A stretch of 64,000 bases of DNA from Candidatus Epilinea brevis (GTDB taxonomy: Bacteria; Chloroflexota; Anaerolineae; Epilineales; Epilineaceae), in the NCBI GenBank assembly GCA_016710785.1, contig JADJUE010000002.1, positions 310,001 through 374,000 of the forward strand, read 5' to 3'. The notes beneath the pieces are model-generated. The model was not told the origin of the DNA and did not search any database. It saw only the letters and a program-made list of their open reading frames with translations. The translations under genes and the position numbers were made by a program. Of the stretch, positions 56,975 to 64,000 are shown in pieces (position 1 is the stretch's first letter; each line of letters starts with the position of its first letter).

Positions 56975-59083
56975 ATGTCACGGGGAATGAAGTCGGTTGC
57001 GATGTTGTTGATGCTGCTGGCCCTGGTCGACATCGGGCTGCGGGCCGTCGCGCAAGTCGGCTGCGCCGAGCCACCTTGCCGTATCTACCTGCCGCTGATC
57101 GGCGGCCAGCTGTTCGTTGAGCGGGCGGATGACGCACCCGAATGGGTGGAAGGCCCCAGCGCGCTGCCCGGTGTCATAGAGGGTCTGTTCGCCGGCGCGA
57201 ACGCCGTCTTTGCCATGGGTCGCAACGCCGGAGGGAATCGCTTCTGGTCGCTAGCGACCAGAAGCGGCCAGTGGATCCCGGTCGATGGGCGCGAGAGGGA
57301 CAGCAACCTGGGCCTTAGCGTCCTGGCGGTCGGCCCGAGCGGCGACTACTGGATCAGCGACTTCGACAGAGCGAGCGGTGAGGATCGCCTCATCCACGCA
57401 GGAACCGATCGGCGACGCATCGAGGTGGTTCCAATATCGGCGGAGGGCTTGCCGGGAGGGCGGGTTCAGGCCCTGGCCATTCAGGAGGATGGCACCTTGT
57501 GGGTGGGGACCGGTGAAGGTCTTGCGCGCCGTACGTCCGATGGCCGTTGGTCTCAGGTTGCACTTCCGGCGGCGTACATCCATAACGTTGGGGACATCGC
57601 GCTGGCGTCGGATGGCGGCGCTTGGCTGGCCCTGATCCCCCCCTTCGAAGTCGAGGCGCCGCGACCATGGGGGTTGGTCTACCTCGGCCCCGATGGCCGA
57701 AGCCAGTATTGGAGCACCGGCGATATCGTGGGCGACCCTCTGCGCACGGAGCCATGGCTGGCCATGGATCGGGTGGGGCTGAGCCCTGGCGGCCGGGTCT
57801 ATGTGCAGGGGGAGCTGGGGCTCTACAGTGGCGATGGCCGTGGATCCTGGTCAAAGGTGGACTTCATGCCCGATGCGGGGCTGGTGGACAGTCCTGACAT
57901 CGGGCGAGCCCAACTGGCCTTTGATCGCACAGGGCAGCTATGGGTCTTCAGCTCTCGCGAGGGTCTGGCGCGTGTCGACACGACGAACGACCAGGTGGAG
58001 CGGATCACCGTCCCAGAGTTGAGCAACGCGCGGGTGCGGGATCTGGCCATCGATCCGCGCAGCGGCGATCTCGAGTTGATCGCGGTGGACCCATCCAATA
58101 GTGGGCCTTTCCTGCTCCAGCGGACCGAATCCGGCAGTGTGAGGAGGACCGAATTCACGGCAGTGCACGGAGACTTGGTGAGCGATTCCCCCGTCCGCTT
58201 GGGCCTGACGCCGGACGGCACTGCCGTAGTCACCCTGAGCCGTGACCGTCTGCTGATCCGTGGCCCGACCGCCAGCGGGTACTGGGAGCCACAGGACAGG
58301 CTGACCTATCGTGATGGCGGGGGCGGCGCAAACGGTTGTGTCGACCCGTCCGGCCGCTTCTGGTTCGTTTACGCGGAAGGTATCAGCAGCTACAACGGTA
58401 CGGAAGGCTGGCGCCATCTTCGCTCGGCGGACGGTCTGCCGCTCCTGTCGGGGTCGTTCAACTTCTGTGCGCCCGATGGGGCGCTGTGGTTGGCGCCGCA
58501 CACGGTCAATGCCGGGGAGGCCGCCCTCCAGCGGTGGGTGCCGGGCGCTCAACTGGAACGACAGGACGAGCGCCTGGGGCTAGGTGCAGGCGAGAGCGTC
58601 GCCCAATTGGCATGGTCGGCCGATGGCCGGTTGGCGGCCCTGGTGCGCGCGGCGGGGCCAAGCCCCAACGAGGGTCCCTGGCTGGTGATCGCACAGGCGG
58701 ATGGGACCTACCGGCGCTACCTTACCGGCGCAGCTGCCGGGACCGAGCCCACCGACCTGCTCTGGTCGTCGGACGGCACGGTGTGGCTGGCCACTACCGG
58801 CGGGTTAGCTTCTCTCAAGCCCGGCGCCCTTGACGACCGGCCCATTTGGGTCGACGACAGCGCGGTCGCTGGGCGCAAGCTGTGGAGCCTGGTGCTGCAC
58901 GACGGGGCTGTTTGGGCCGTGGGGAGTGAAGGAGCTGCGGAGCGTCTGCCGGACGGGACTTGGCGCCGCCACACCCAGGCTGATGGCCTCAGTTCGGCCG
59001 ACCTTGTGCAGGCGGTCGAGGCGCTGGACGGGGAGCTTTGGCTGCTCGATCGCGGGGGGATGGTGAACCGACTCATCCGGTGA
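56975..59083 (+). CDS. Secreted beta-propeller protein (two-component-regulator-propeller type)
   Basis: 702 aa. A signal peptide (about 1-27) is followed by CAEPPCRIYLPLIGGQ, the YLP-type motif. About 600 residues of propeller blades follow, with recurring W-V/L-G/A-T-x-x-GL signatures: DGTLWVGTGEGLARR, SDGTVWLATTGGLAS and GELWLLDRGGM. There is no transmembrane or kinase domain, so it is a free extracellular protein rather than a sensor kinase. The ligand is unknown. It is monocistronic with its own promoter. Confidence 0.82.
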   Translation: MSRGMKSVAMLLMLLALVDIGLRAVAQVGCAEPPCRIYLPLIGGQLFVERADDAPEWVEGPSALPGVIEGLFAGANAVFAMGRNAGGNRFWSLATRSGQWIPVDGRERDSNLGLSVLAVGPSGDYWISDFDRASGEDRLIHAGTDRRRIEVVPISAEGLPGGRVQALAIQEDGTLWVGTGEGLARRTSDGRWSQVALPAAYIHNVGDIALASDGGAWLALIPPFEVEAPRPWGLVYLGPDGRSQYWSTGDIVGDPLRTEPWLAMDRVGLSPGGRVYVQGELGLYSGDGRGSWSKVDFMPDAGLVDSPDIGRAQLAFDRTGQLWVFSSREGLARVDTTNDQVERITVPELSNARVRDLAIDPRSGDLELIAVDPSNSGPFLLQRTESGSVRRTEFTAVHGDLVSDSPVRLGLTPDGTAVVTLSRDRLLIRGPTASGYWEPQDRLTYRDGGGGANGCVDPSGRFWFVYAEGISSYNGTEGWRHLRSADGLPLLSGSFNFCAPDGALWLAPHTVNAGEAALQRWVPGAQLERQDERLGLGAGESVAQLAWSADGRLAALVRAAGPSPNEGPWLVIAQADGTYRRYLTGAAAGTEPTDLLWSSDGTVWLATTGGLASLKPGALDDRPIWVDDSAVAGRKLWSLVLHDGAVWAVGSEGAAERLPDGTWRRHTQADGLSSADLVQAVEALDGELWLLDRGGMVNRLIR

Positions 59084-59354
59084 TCGGTGCCGAAGAGGGC
59101 CGGAAGCCGAGGAGATCCTGGCAGTAACCTACTGTGCCGCCAACGGTGATCCCGTCGCGGACGGAAGGCTCTAGATAACGAAAAGGTCAGGACCAAGCAT
59201 GAGCACGCCACAGAAGCTCAGACCATGCCAGGAGCATCGTCTGGCCGCGGCCGTAGCCACCGATGCCACCCAATCTCTGGCCGAATTGGGGGGCAGTCTG
59301 GCGGAGCTACTGGGCGGTGTTCGGCTGGTTCAACATGACTGCGCCGGCATAGCT

Positions 59355-59945
59355 CTACCGCTGTTTCGAATCTGCTGGGGCTGACTTCCGTGGCGCTACT
59401 GCATGAACGGATCCTGCCACCGCCCCGAGCCTGCCCCCGCCGAGGTGGCACCGCACCCAACGGCAAGAACAGGGGGTGGGGACTGGTCGTTGCTCCGATT
59501 CCCCTTCGACCAACGCGATGACTTCAAATCCGAGGCGGCGGTAGAAGTCGGCCGCGGCAGGCTTGGCGTCGACCACCAGACCCACGCACCCGACCTCGTC
59601 GCGCATGCGCTCGGCCAGCTCGATGCAGTGACGGACCAATGCCTTGCCGTAACCTCGGCCGGCCGCCAGCGCGTCGACCGCCAGTCGAGCCAGCCGCAGG
59701 ACCGGCAGGGGGTAGGGCGGCATCGGTTTGCCTGACGGCAGGCCCTCCGCGTCCAGTGTTGCCGGACTCACCGTGGCGAAGGCGAGGATGCGTTCTTCCG
59801 CCACGGCTACGTACGTGACACCGATATGATAACGAAACTGGTTCTGCGCCGCGTAGCGATGGAAGTAGAGATCGAGCGCTTCGTCACCGGATCGGAAGCT
59901 CTGACGGTCATCACTAGCCGCCAGCGGGCGGATTTCAACGGTCAT
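59355..59945 (-). CDS. GNAT toxin-like acetyltransferase, probably frameshifted near the 3' end
   Basis: 196 aa from the ATG at 59945. The GNAT fold is clear: SFRSGDEALDLYFHRYAAQNQ, PVLRLARLAVDALAAGRGYGKALV and AADFYRRLGFEVI, as in TacT/AtaT-type toxins that acetylate aminoacyl-tRNA. Family members end soon after a P-x-FLPL segment. Here the frame reads PTPCSCRWV, while adding one base to the C-run at 59472-59476 gives PTPLFLPL. The unrelated 36-residue tail therefore probably reflects a one-base deletion. The start overlaps the antitoxin by 11 bp. Activity of the present form is doubtful. Confidence 0.75.
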   Translation of the reverse strand: MTVEIRPLAASDDRQSFRSGDEALDLYFHRYAAQNQFRYHIGVTYVAVAEERILAFATVSPATLDAEGLPSGKPMPPYPLPVLRLARLAVDALAAGRGYGKALVRHCIELAERMRDEVGCVGLVVDAKPAAADFYRRLGFEVIALVEGESEQRPVPTPCSCRWVRCHLGGGRLGAVAGSVHAVAPRKSAPADSKQR

Positions 59946-60204
59946 CAAAGAGCTGTCGCATGGCCTCGGTCGGTGGGTGAGGCTGATGGATGGCCTCCAG
60001 GACGCACTCGGCGCTCTTATGGCTGAGGACCAGACGTGCAGGAACGATGACATCCGCTGGCAACTCCTCGAGTGCCAGGAGGTGATGTGACAAGGCTTGC
60101 TCGATCAAGCGCGCCCTGGTGATGCCCGTCTTGCGAGCATAACGCTCCATACGCTCTTTCACACCCAACGAAATGTGGGCCGAGACCTGAGTGGTGTCAG
60201 ACAT
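59935..60204 (-). CDS. RHH-type antitoxin partner of the GNAT toxin
   Basis: 89 aa from the ATG at 60204, with AGGAGG upstream. The N-terminal part is a ribbon-helix-helix DNA-binding domain (TTQVSAHISLGVKERMERYARKTGITRARLIEQAL), and the C-terminal ~40 residues (SAECVLEAIHQPHPPTEAMRQLF) form the toxin-binding tail typical of DUF1778-like antitoxins. It overlaps the GNAT gene by 11 bp. It should repress the operon and neutralise the toxin. Confidence 0.8.
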   Translation of the reverse strand: MSDTTQVSAHISLGVKERMERYARKTGITRARLIEQALSHHLLALEELPADVIVPARLVLSHKSAECVLEAIHQPHPPTEAMRQLFDDR

Positions 60205-60329
60205 GCCGACCTCCTGATTGGGAACTCCTACACAATTGTAGAACCCTCGGCGCCGCCTGCCAACCCCTGTTGCCAGGCGCGGCATCTGCGGATCATGCTC
60301 GGCCAGCACCCGCGACAGCGGACGCCCGC

Positions 60330-60872
60330 TCAGCTCCCCGCCGTGCTGCCTGACGCCACCTGCTGCGCGTGCCGCGTGTCCTTGGTGGCGCGGGCCTGGG
60401 GGGTGAAGGTGCCGGTGGGGCCGCCGGGCGGAACGGCCGTAGCCGCTAGGGCCGTTGGTGGCGGCGCCAGCTCGGAGGAGATGTCCATGGGGCGGAGTAA
60501 GAGCAGCGCTCCCAAGGCCAGGGAGCTGGCGCCCAGCAGCAAGGGGCGCAGGAAGCCGGCCGGCCGCGCCGACCGGCTCGCGCCGGCTGTCGCCCTGGCC
60601 GGGACGGCGGCCGGGCATCGGTTGGGCGCCGGTCGCGCGTCGACGGCTTCCAGGAGGCTCGCCTCGAGCAGGCGGCGGAACTCCGGATCCGGAAGCGGCG
60701 AGGGCCGCGGATCGAACAGACGCCGCACCAAAGCCGCCTGGTCGGCGGCGTTCGGGCCGAAGTCATGGGCCAGGCGCGCGGCGGGCACTCCGGCGGCCCG
60801 TGCGGCGATGGCGGCGTCGCCGCGCTCGGCGGCGCGCCCGAAGGCCAGGCCCTCGAGGAAGGTGGCGCTCAC
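60330..60872 (-). CDS. Single-pass membrane protein coupled to the ECF sigma factor
   Basis: 180 aa. The start overlaps the sigma-factor stop (ATGA). The N-terminal ~110 residues are cytosolic and helical (FLEGLAFGRAAERGDAAIAARAAG, FRRLLEASLLEAVD). One transmembrane helix (about 108-124, LLLGASSLALGALLLL) is followed by an Ala/Pro/Thr-rich external tail. There is no zinc-binding HxxxCxxC motif. Position and topology suggest an anti-sigma factor or similar regulator; this is inferred from context, not homology. Confidence 0.65.
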   Translation of the reverse strand: MSATFLEGLAFGRAAERGDAAIAARAAGVPAARLAHDFGPNAADQAALVRRLFDPRPSPLPDPEFRRLLEASLLEAVDARPAPNRCPAAVPARATAGASRSARPAGFLRPLLLGASSLALGALLLLRPMDISSELAPPPTALAATAVPPGGPTGTFTPQARATKDTRHAQQVASGSTAGS

Positions 60873-61549
60873 CGGCAGGCCTCCGGCGTCAGGCCGGCGA
60901 CGGTCGTCGGTTCCGTGGCGGCTTCCGCCAACTCCTGGGCGATGCCCGCGGCGCGGCGCAGGGCGCGGTGCTGGATCACCTTCAGGTTGCCGGGGCTGAG
61001 CCCCAGCTCGGCGGCGGTGTCGGCCACCGAGCGGCCTTCCAGAAAGCGCAGGCGCAGGACGGCCTGCTCCCGCGCGCTGAGGCGGGCCAGCACCAGGCGG
61101 CCCAAGGCGGCACAGGGTGGCACCGCCTCGCCGTCGTCATCGAGGGCCAGATCGACCTCCCGATCGCCGTGCCGGCCAGCCGGCATCAGGTCCAGGGACA
61201 GGCTGGGGTGGCTGGCCCGCTCGCGCCAGCGGTCGCGCAGGACATTGCGGCAGATGGTGTAGAGCCAGGTGCGCAGGCTCGAATCGCCGCGGAAGCCGGG
61301 CAAGGCGCGCACCAGGCGCAGAAAGACCTCGCTGGTCGCATCCTCCGCTTCCTGCCGCTCGCCAAGCTGGTTGTAGGCGTAGCCGTAGATCTCGTCCACG
61401 TAGCGGCGGTAGATCTGGGCCACGGCCACCTTGTCCCCGGCGCGGGCGCGCACCAGCAGCGCGGCTTCGCCACCGCTCGCGGAGACATGGGCGGCGCCTG
61501 GCGCGGCCGGCAGGCTCTGGGGGCCAAGTCGGAGGGGGATGAGCTTCAT
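60869..61549 (-). CDS. ECF-type RNA polymerase sigma factor
   Basis: 226 aa. The sigma-2 region is clear (IYRRYVDEIYGYAYNQLGERQEAEDATSEVFLRLV, with the SLRTWLYTICRNVLRDRWRE segment). A linker of ~45 residues leads to the sigma-4 helix-turn-helix (LSAREQAVLRLRFLEGRSVADTAAELGLSPGNLKVIQHRAL). It is a group IV sigma factor, directing polymerase to stress or envelope regulons. It is co-translated with a single-pass membrane protein that may hold it inactive. Confidence 0.92.
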   Translation of the reverse strand: MKLIPLRLGPQSLPAAPGAAHVSASGGEAALLVRARAGDKVAVAQIYRRYVDEIYGYAYNQLGERQEAEDATSEVFLRLVRALPGFRGDSSLRTWLYTICRNVLRDRWRERASHPSLSLDLMPAGRHGDREVDLALDDDGEAVPPCAALGRLVLARLSAREQAVLRLRFLEGRSVADTAAELGLSPGNLKVIQHRALRRAAGIAQELAEAATEPTTVAGLTPEACR

Positions 61550-61598
61550 GGGAGGTTGGACCTGGAAGGGTTACATGATAGGCCGGTTCGCCCCGCCA

Positions 61599-64000
61599 TC
61601 ACGGTCCGGCGAGCGCGCCCGCCCGTCCCTCAACCGCCACCATCGTCTCCAAGGCGCGGCGCAGCTCCGGCAGCCATTGCTCCGGACGGCCACGCAGCTG
61701 CAGCGACACCTGGTGGTTGCCCAGCCGGGCGGCCGGATCCAGCTTGTACTTGAGTTCGACGCGTCGGATCTGGTGGCTCGCCGGCCAGCGGATCACCGCC
61801 CAATCGCCTTCCTTGGCCACCGAGCGAGCGCCGGCCATATGGGTGAGGACGCGCAGCCACAGAACGTCGAGCAGGCAGCTCACCTCCCAGGGCGGCTGGC
61901 CGAAGCGGTCGCGCAGCTCCGCTTCGATCTCGCGCACGGCTTCAGGGCTGGTGGCCGTCGCCATGCGGCGGTACAGTCGGGTGCGCTCGCGCATCTCCGG
62001 GACGTAGGGTTCGGGAAGGAAGGCGTCCACCGGCAGGTCGACCGTCGGCAGGCCGCCGGGATCGATCTCCGCCAGCTCCTCGGCCACCCGGTCGCCCGCG
62101 CCGTCGGCGGCGCCCGGCTGGTCGGCGCGCAGCTTCTTGATGGCCTCGGCCAGCAGGCGGGTGTAGAGGTCCAGGCCGATCGCCGCCACCTGGCCGTGCT
62201 GGCGGGCGCCCAGGATCTCTCCCGCGCCGCGGATCTCCAGATCGCGCATGGCGATGCCGAAGCCCGAGCCCAGCTTGCCCGTCTCCACGATGGTCTCCAG
62301 GCGCAGCCGGGCGTCTTCCGGCAGCTCGTAGCCCGCCGGATGCAGGAAGTAGGCGTAGGCCCGCTGGCTGGAGCGGCCCACGCGTCCGCGCAGCTGGTGC
62401 AGCTGGGCCAGGCCGAAGCGCTCGGCATGCTCCACGATCAAGGTGTTGGCGTTGGGGATGTCCAGCCCGCTCTCGATGATGCTCGTGCAGACCAGGATGT
62501 CCACGCGCATGCCCACGAAGTCCAGCATGGACTCAGCCAGCTCGTCCTGGTGCATCTGGCCGTGGGCGATGCTCAGGCGCGCCTCCGGCACCAGCTTCGA
62601 CAGCTTCTGGGCGATCATCTCGATGCCCTGCACCCGGTTGTAGACATAGAAGACCTGACCCCTCCGGGCCAGTTCGCGCCGGATGGCTTGCTGTACCTGC
62701 GCATCGTCATAGGGACCCACGTGGGTGATGACCGGCAGACGCTCTTCGGGCGGGGTGTCGATCGTTGTCAGATCCCTGAGGCCCGTCAGGGCCATGTGCA
62801 TCGTGCGCGGGATGGGCGTGGCGGTGAGGGTCAAGGTGTCCACGCCGTCGCGCAGCTGGCGCAGGCGCTCCTTGTGCTTCACCCCGAAACGATGTTCCTC
62901 GTCGATGATCACCAGGCCCAGGTCATGGAAGCGCACGTCCTCCGACAGCAAGCGGTGGGTGCCGATGATGATGTCGATCTCCCGGCCGGCCAGGCGATCC
63001 AGGATCTCCGACTGCTGGCGCGGTCCGCGCAGGCGGGAGAGCATCTCCACCCGCACCGGGAAGGGGAGCATGCGGCGGCTGAAGGTCTCGAGGTGCTGCT
63101 GGGCCAGGACGGTGGTGGGGGCCAGGATGGCCACCTGTTTGCCGCCCATCACGGCCTTGAAGGCCGCACGCAGGGCCACCTCCGTCTTGCCGAAGCCGAC
63201 GTCGCCGACCACCAGGCGGTCCATCGGCCGTTCGCTCTCCATGTCCGCCTTCACCGCCTCGATGGCCTTCAACTGGTCGTCGGTCTCCACGTAGGGGAAA
63301 GCGGCCTCCAGCTCGGCCTGCCAGGTGGTGTCGGAGGCGAAGGCCGCACGGCTGGCGGTCTCGCGGCGGGCATAGAGTTCCAGGATCTCGCGAGCGATGT
63401 CCTCCACCGCGCGGCGGGCCCGTTTCTTGGCCTTTTCCCAGTCGGCGGTGCCCAGGCGGGTGATCGCCGGCTCCACCTCGCCGGCCCCCACGTAGCGGGC
63501 GATGCGGTCGGCCTGGTGGGTGGGGACGAAGAGGGTGTCGCCGGACGAGTACTCCAGCTTGAGGTAGTCGCGCTCCACCTCGCCCACCGCCATGCGCTCG
63601 AGGCCGCGGAAGACGCCGATGCCGTGCTCGATATGCACGACATAGTCGCCGGGATGCAGCTCCGCGAAATAATCCGGGCGCCGGCCGGGGTCGGCAGCGC
63701 GGCGCTGGCGGCGGCGATGCGGCATGCGCCAGCCGAAGATCTCGCCGTCCGTGATGACACCGCGCGGCCCTTCCGGTCGGCGCAGCAGCCAGCCGGCCCC
63801 CAGCGCCCCGTGAATGAGCGCGATGCTGCCGGCCGCCGGCGGTGTGTCCAGTCGCTCCGTCGGTTCGATGTCCAGCCCTGCCGCCAGCAACAGCTCAGCC
63901 AGCCGGGGCGCCTGCCGACTGACGACCACCAGGGCCGCGCCGGCCTGCGCCTGCTCCGCCAGGTCCAAAATGGCGTCCTCCACGCGTCCGGCCCAGGCCT
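61599..64000 (-). CDS. mfd: Transcription-repair coupling factor Mfd (5' partial)
   Basis: About 800 residues are present; the N-terminal UvrB-like domains run off the right edge. The RNA polymerase-interacting (CarD-like) domain is seen in HPGDYVVHIEHGIGVFRG. It is followed by the translocase: GDVGFGKTE (Walker A), DEEHRFGV, LTATPIPRTMHMAL, and lobe 2 with LRGRVGRSSQRAYAYF (motif VI). The C-terminal TRCF domain follows. Mfd displaces stalled RNA polymerase at DNA lesions and recruits UvrA. All visible motifs are intact. Confidence 0.96.
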   Translation of the reverse strand, partial: AWAGRVEDAILDLAEQAQAGAALVVVSRQAPRLAELLLAAGLDIEPTERLDTPPAAGSIALIHGALGAGWLLRRPEGPRGVITDGEIFGWRMPHRRRQRRAADPGRRPDYFAELHPGDYVVHIEHGIGVFRGLERMAVGEVERDYLKLEYSSGDTLFVPTHQADRIARYVGAGEVEPAITRLGTADWEKAKKRARRAVEDIAREILELYARRETASRAAFASDTTWQAELEAAFPYVETDDQLKAIEAVKADMESERPMDRLVVGDVGFGKTEVALRAAFKAVMGGKQVAILAPTTVLAQQHLETFSRRMLPFPVRVEMLSRLRGPRQQSEILDRLAGREIDIIIGTHRLLSEDVRFHDLGLVIIDEEHRFGVKHKERLRQLRDGVDTLTLTATPIPRTMHMALTGLRDLTTIDTPPEERLPVITHVGPYDDAQVQQAIRRELARRGQVFYVYNRVQGIEMIAQKLSKLVPEARLSIAHGQMHQDELAESMLDFVGMRVDILVCTSIIESGLDIPNANTLIVEHAERFGLAQLHQLRGRVGRSSQRAYAYFLHPAGYELPEDARLRLETIVETGKLGSGFGIAMRDLEIRGAGEILGARQHGQVAAIGLDLYTRLLAEAIKKLRADQPGAADGAGDRVAEELAEIDPGGLPTVDLPVDAFLPEPYVPEMRERTRLYRRMATATSPEAVREIEAELRDRFGQPPWEVSCLLDVLWLRVLTHMAGARSVAKEGDWAVIRWPASHQIRRVELKYKLDPAARLGNHQVSLQLRGRPEQWLPELRRALETMVAVEGRAGALAGP

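Noticed and set aside
59199..59384. 61-codon open frame after the propeller gene (MSTPQKLRPC...)
   Set aside because: An AGGA precedes the ATG, but the product matches nothing recognisable, is short, and overlaps the end of the GNAT gene on the other strand. Kept out of the gene list for lack of support.

Overview
The window is 64 kb of very GC-rich bacterial chromosome with dense, mostly operonic gene order and many ATGA stop/start overlaps. No rRNA, tRNA, CRISPR array, prophage or intact insertion sequence was seen. The gene content points to Chloroflexota (Anaerolineae, Caldilineae or a relative). The signs are a class III polyhydroxyalkanoate (PHA) synthase PhaC/PhaE, a bacterial XPB helicase with two helicase-associated partners, a BTAD-type regulator, and several secreted proteins with Thr/Pro/Ala linkers and a recurring YLP-type motif. 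This placement is inference; no rRNA gene is present to confirm it.

Layout. 1-3.1 kb: end of rimI, nhaA, a DUF2071 gene and a DksA/TraR zinc-finger gene. 3.2-15.7 kb: MFS transporter, secreted double-vWA protein, a SWIM/SNF2 pair, a large secreted subtilase with an unusual catalytic Asp position, and an MscS channel. 15.9-25.2 kb: an EF-G-like GTPase, a DUF155/RMD1 protein, a DUF4287/DUF5655 protein, a CAP-domain secreted protein, a membrane-anchored unknown, a Rel (p)ppGpp enzyme, RsfS and a 3Fe-4S ferredoxin. 25.3-31.5 kb: the XPB operon, with two large PF13625-type proteins translationally coupled to the helicase. 31.6-38.2 kb: a lipoprotein, a palindrome-rich intergenic region, an AbrB/VapC toxin-antitoxin pair, ClpB, a repeat element and an ABC exporter.

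38.4-47.3 kb is a PHA locus read leftwards: phasin, small PhaE-like protein, PhaE, PhaC, acetoacetyl-CoA reductase, then thiolase. A secreted metalloprotease, a second phasin-like protein and a BTAD regulator lie beside it. The thiolase and reductase make (R)-3-hydroxybutyryl-CoA, PhaEC polymerises it, and the phasin-like proteins should coat the granule. 47.4-52.1 kb holds two secreted proteins: an FG-GAP integrin-like protein and a YVTN-propeller/di-heme peroxidase fusion.

52.3-64 kb: rpsT, an ABC-2 export operon (one permease, one HlyD protein, two separate ATPases), a secreted propeller protein, a GNAT/RHH toxin-antitoxin pair whose toxin looks frameshifted, an ECF sigma factor coupled to a single-pass membrane protein, and the C-terminal two-thirds of mfd running off the right edge.

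Most interesting signals: the YLP motif shared by five unrelated secreted proteins; the Asp-to-Glu change in the subtilase triad; the three-gene XPB unit; a dispersed intergenic repeat found at 15.7 and 45.7 kb; paired 19-bp palindromes before the VapC locus; a GTTCA array upstream of the phasin; and the broken GNAT toxin.
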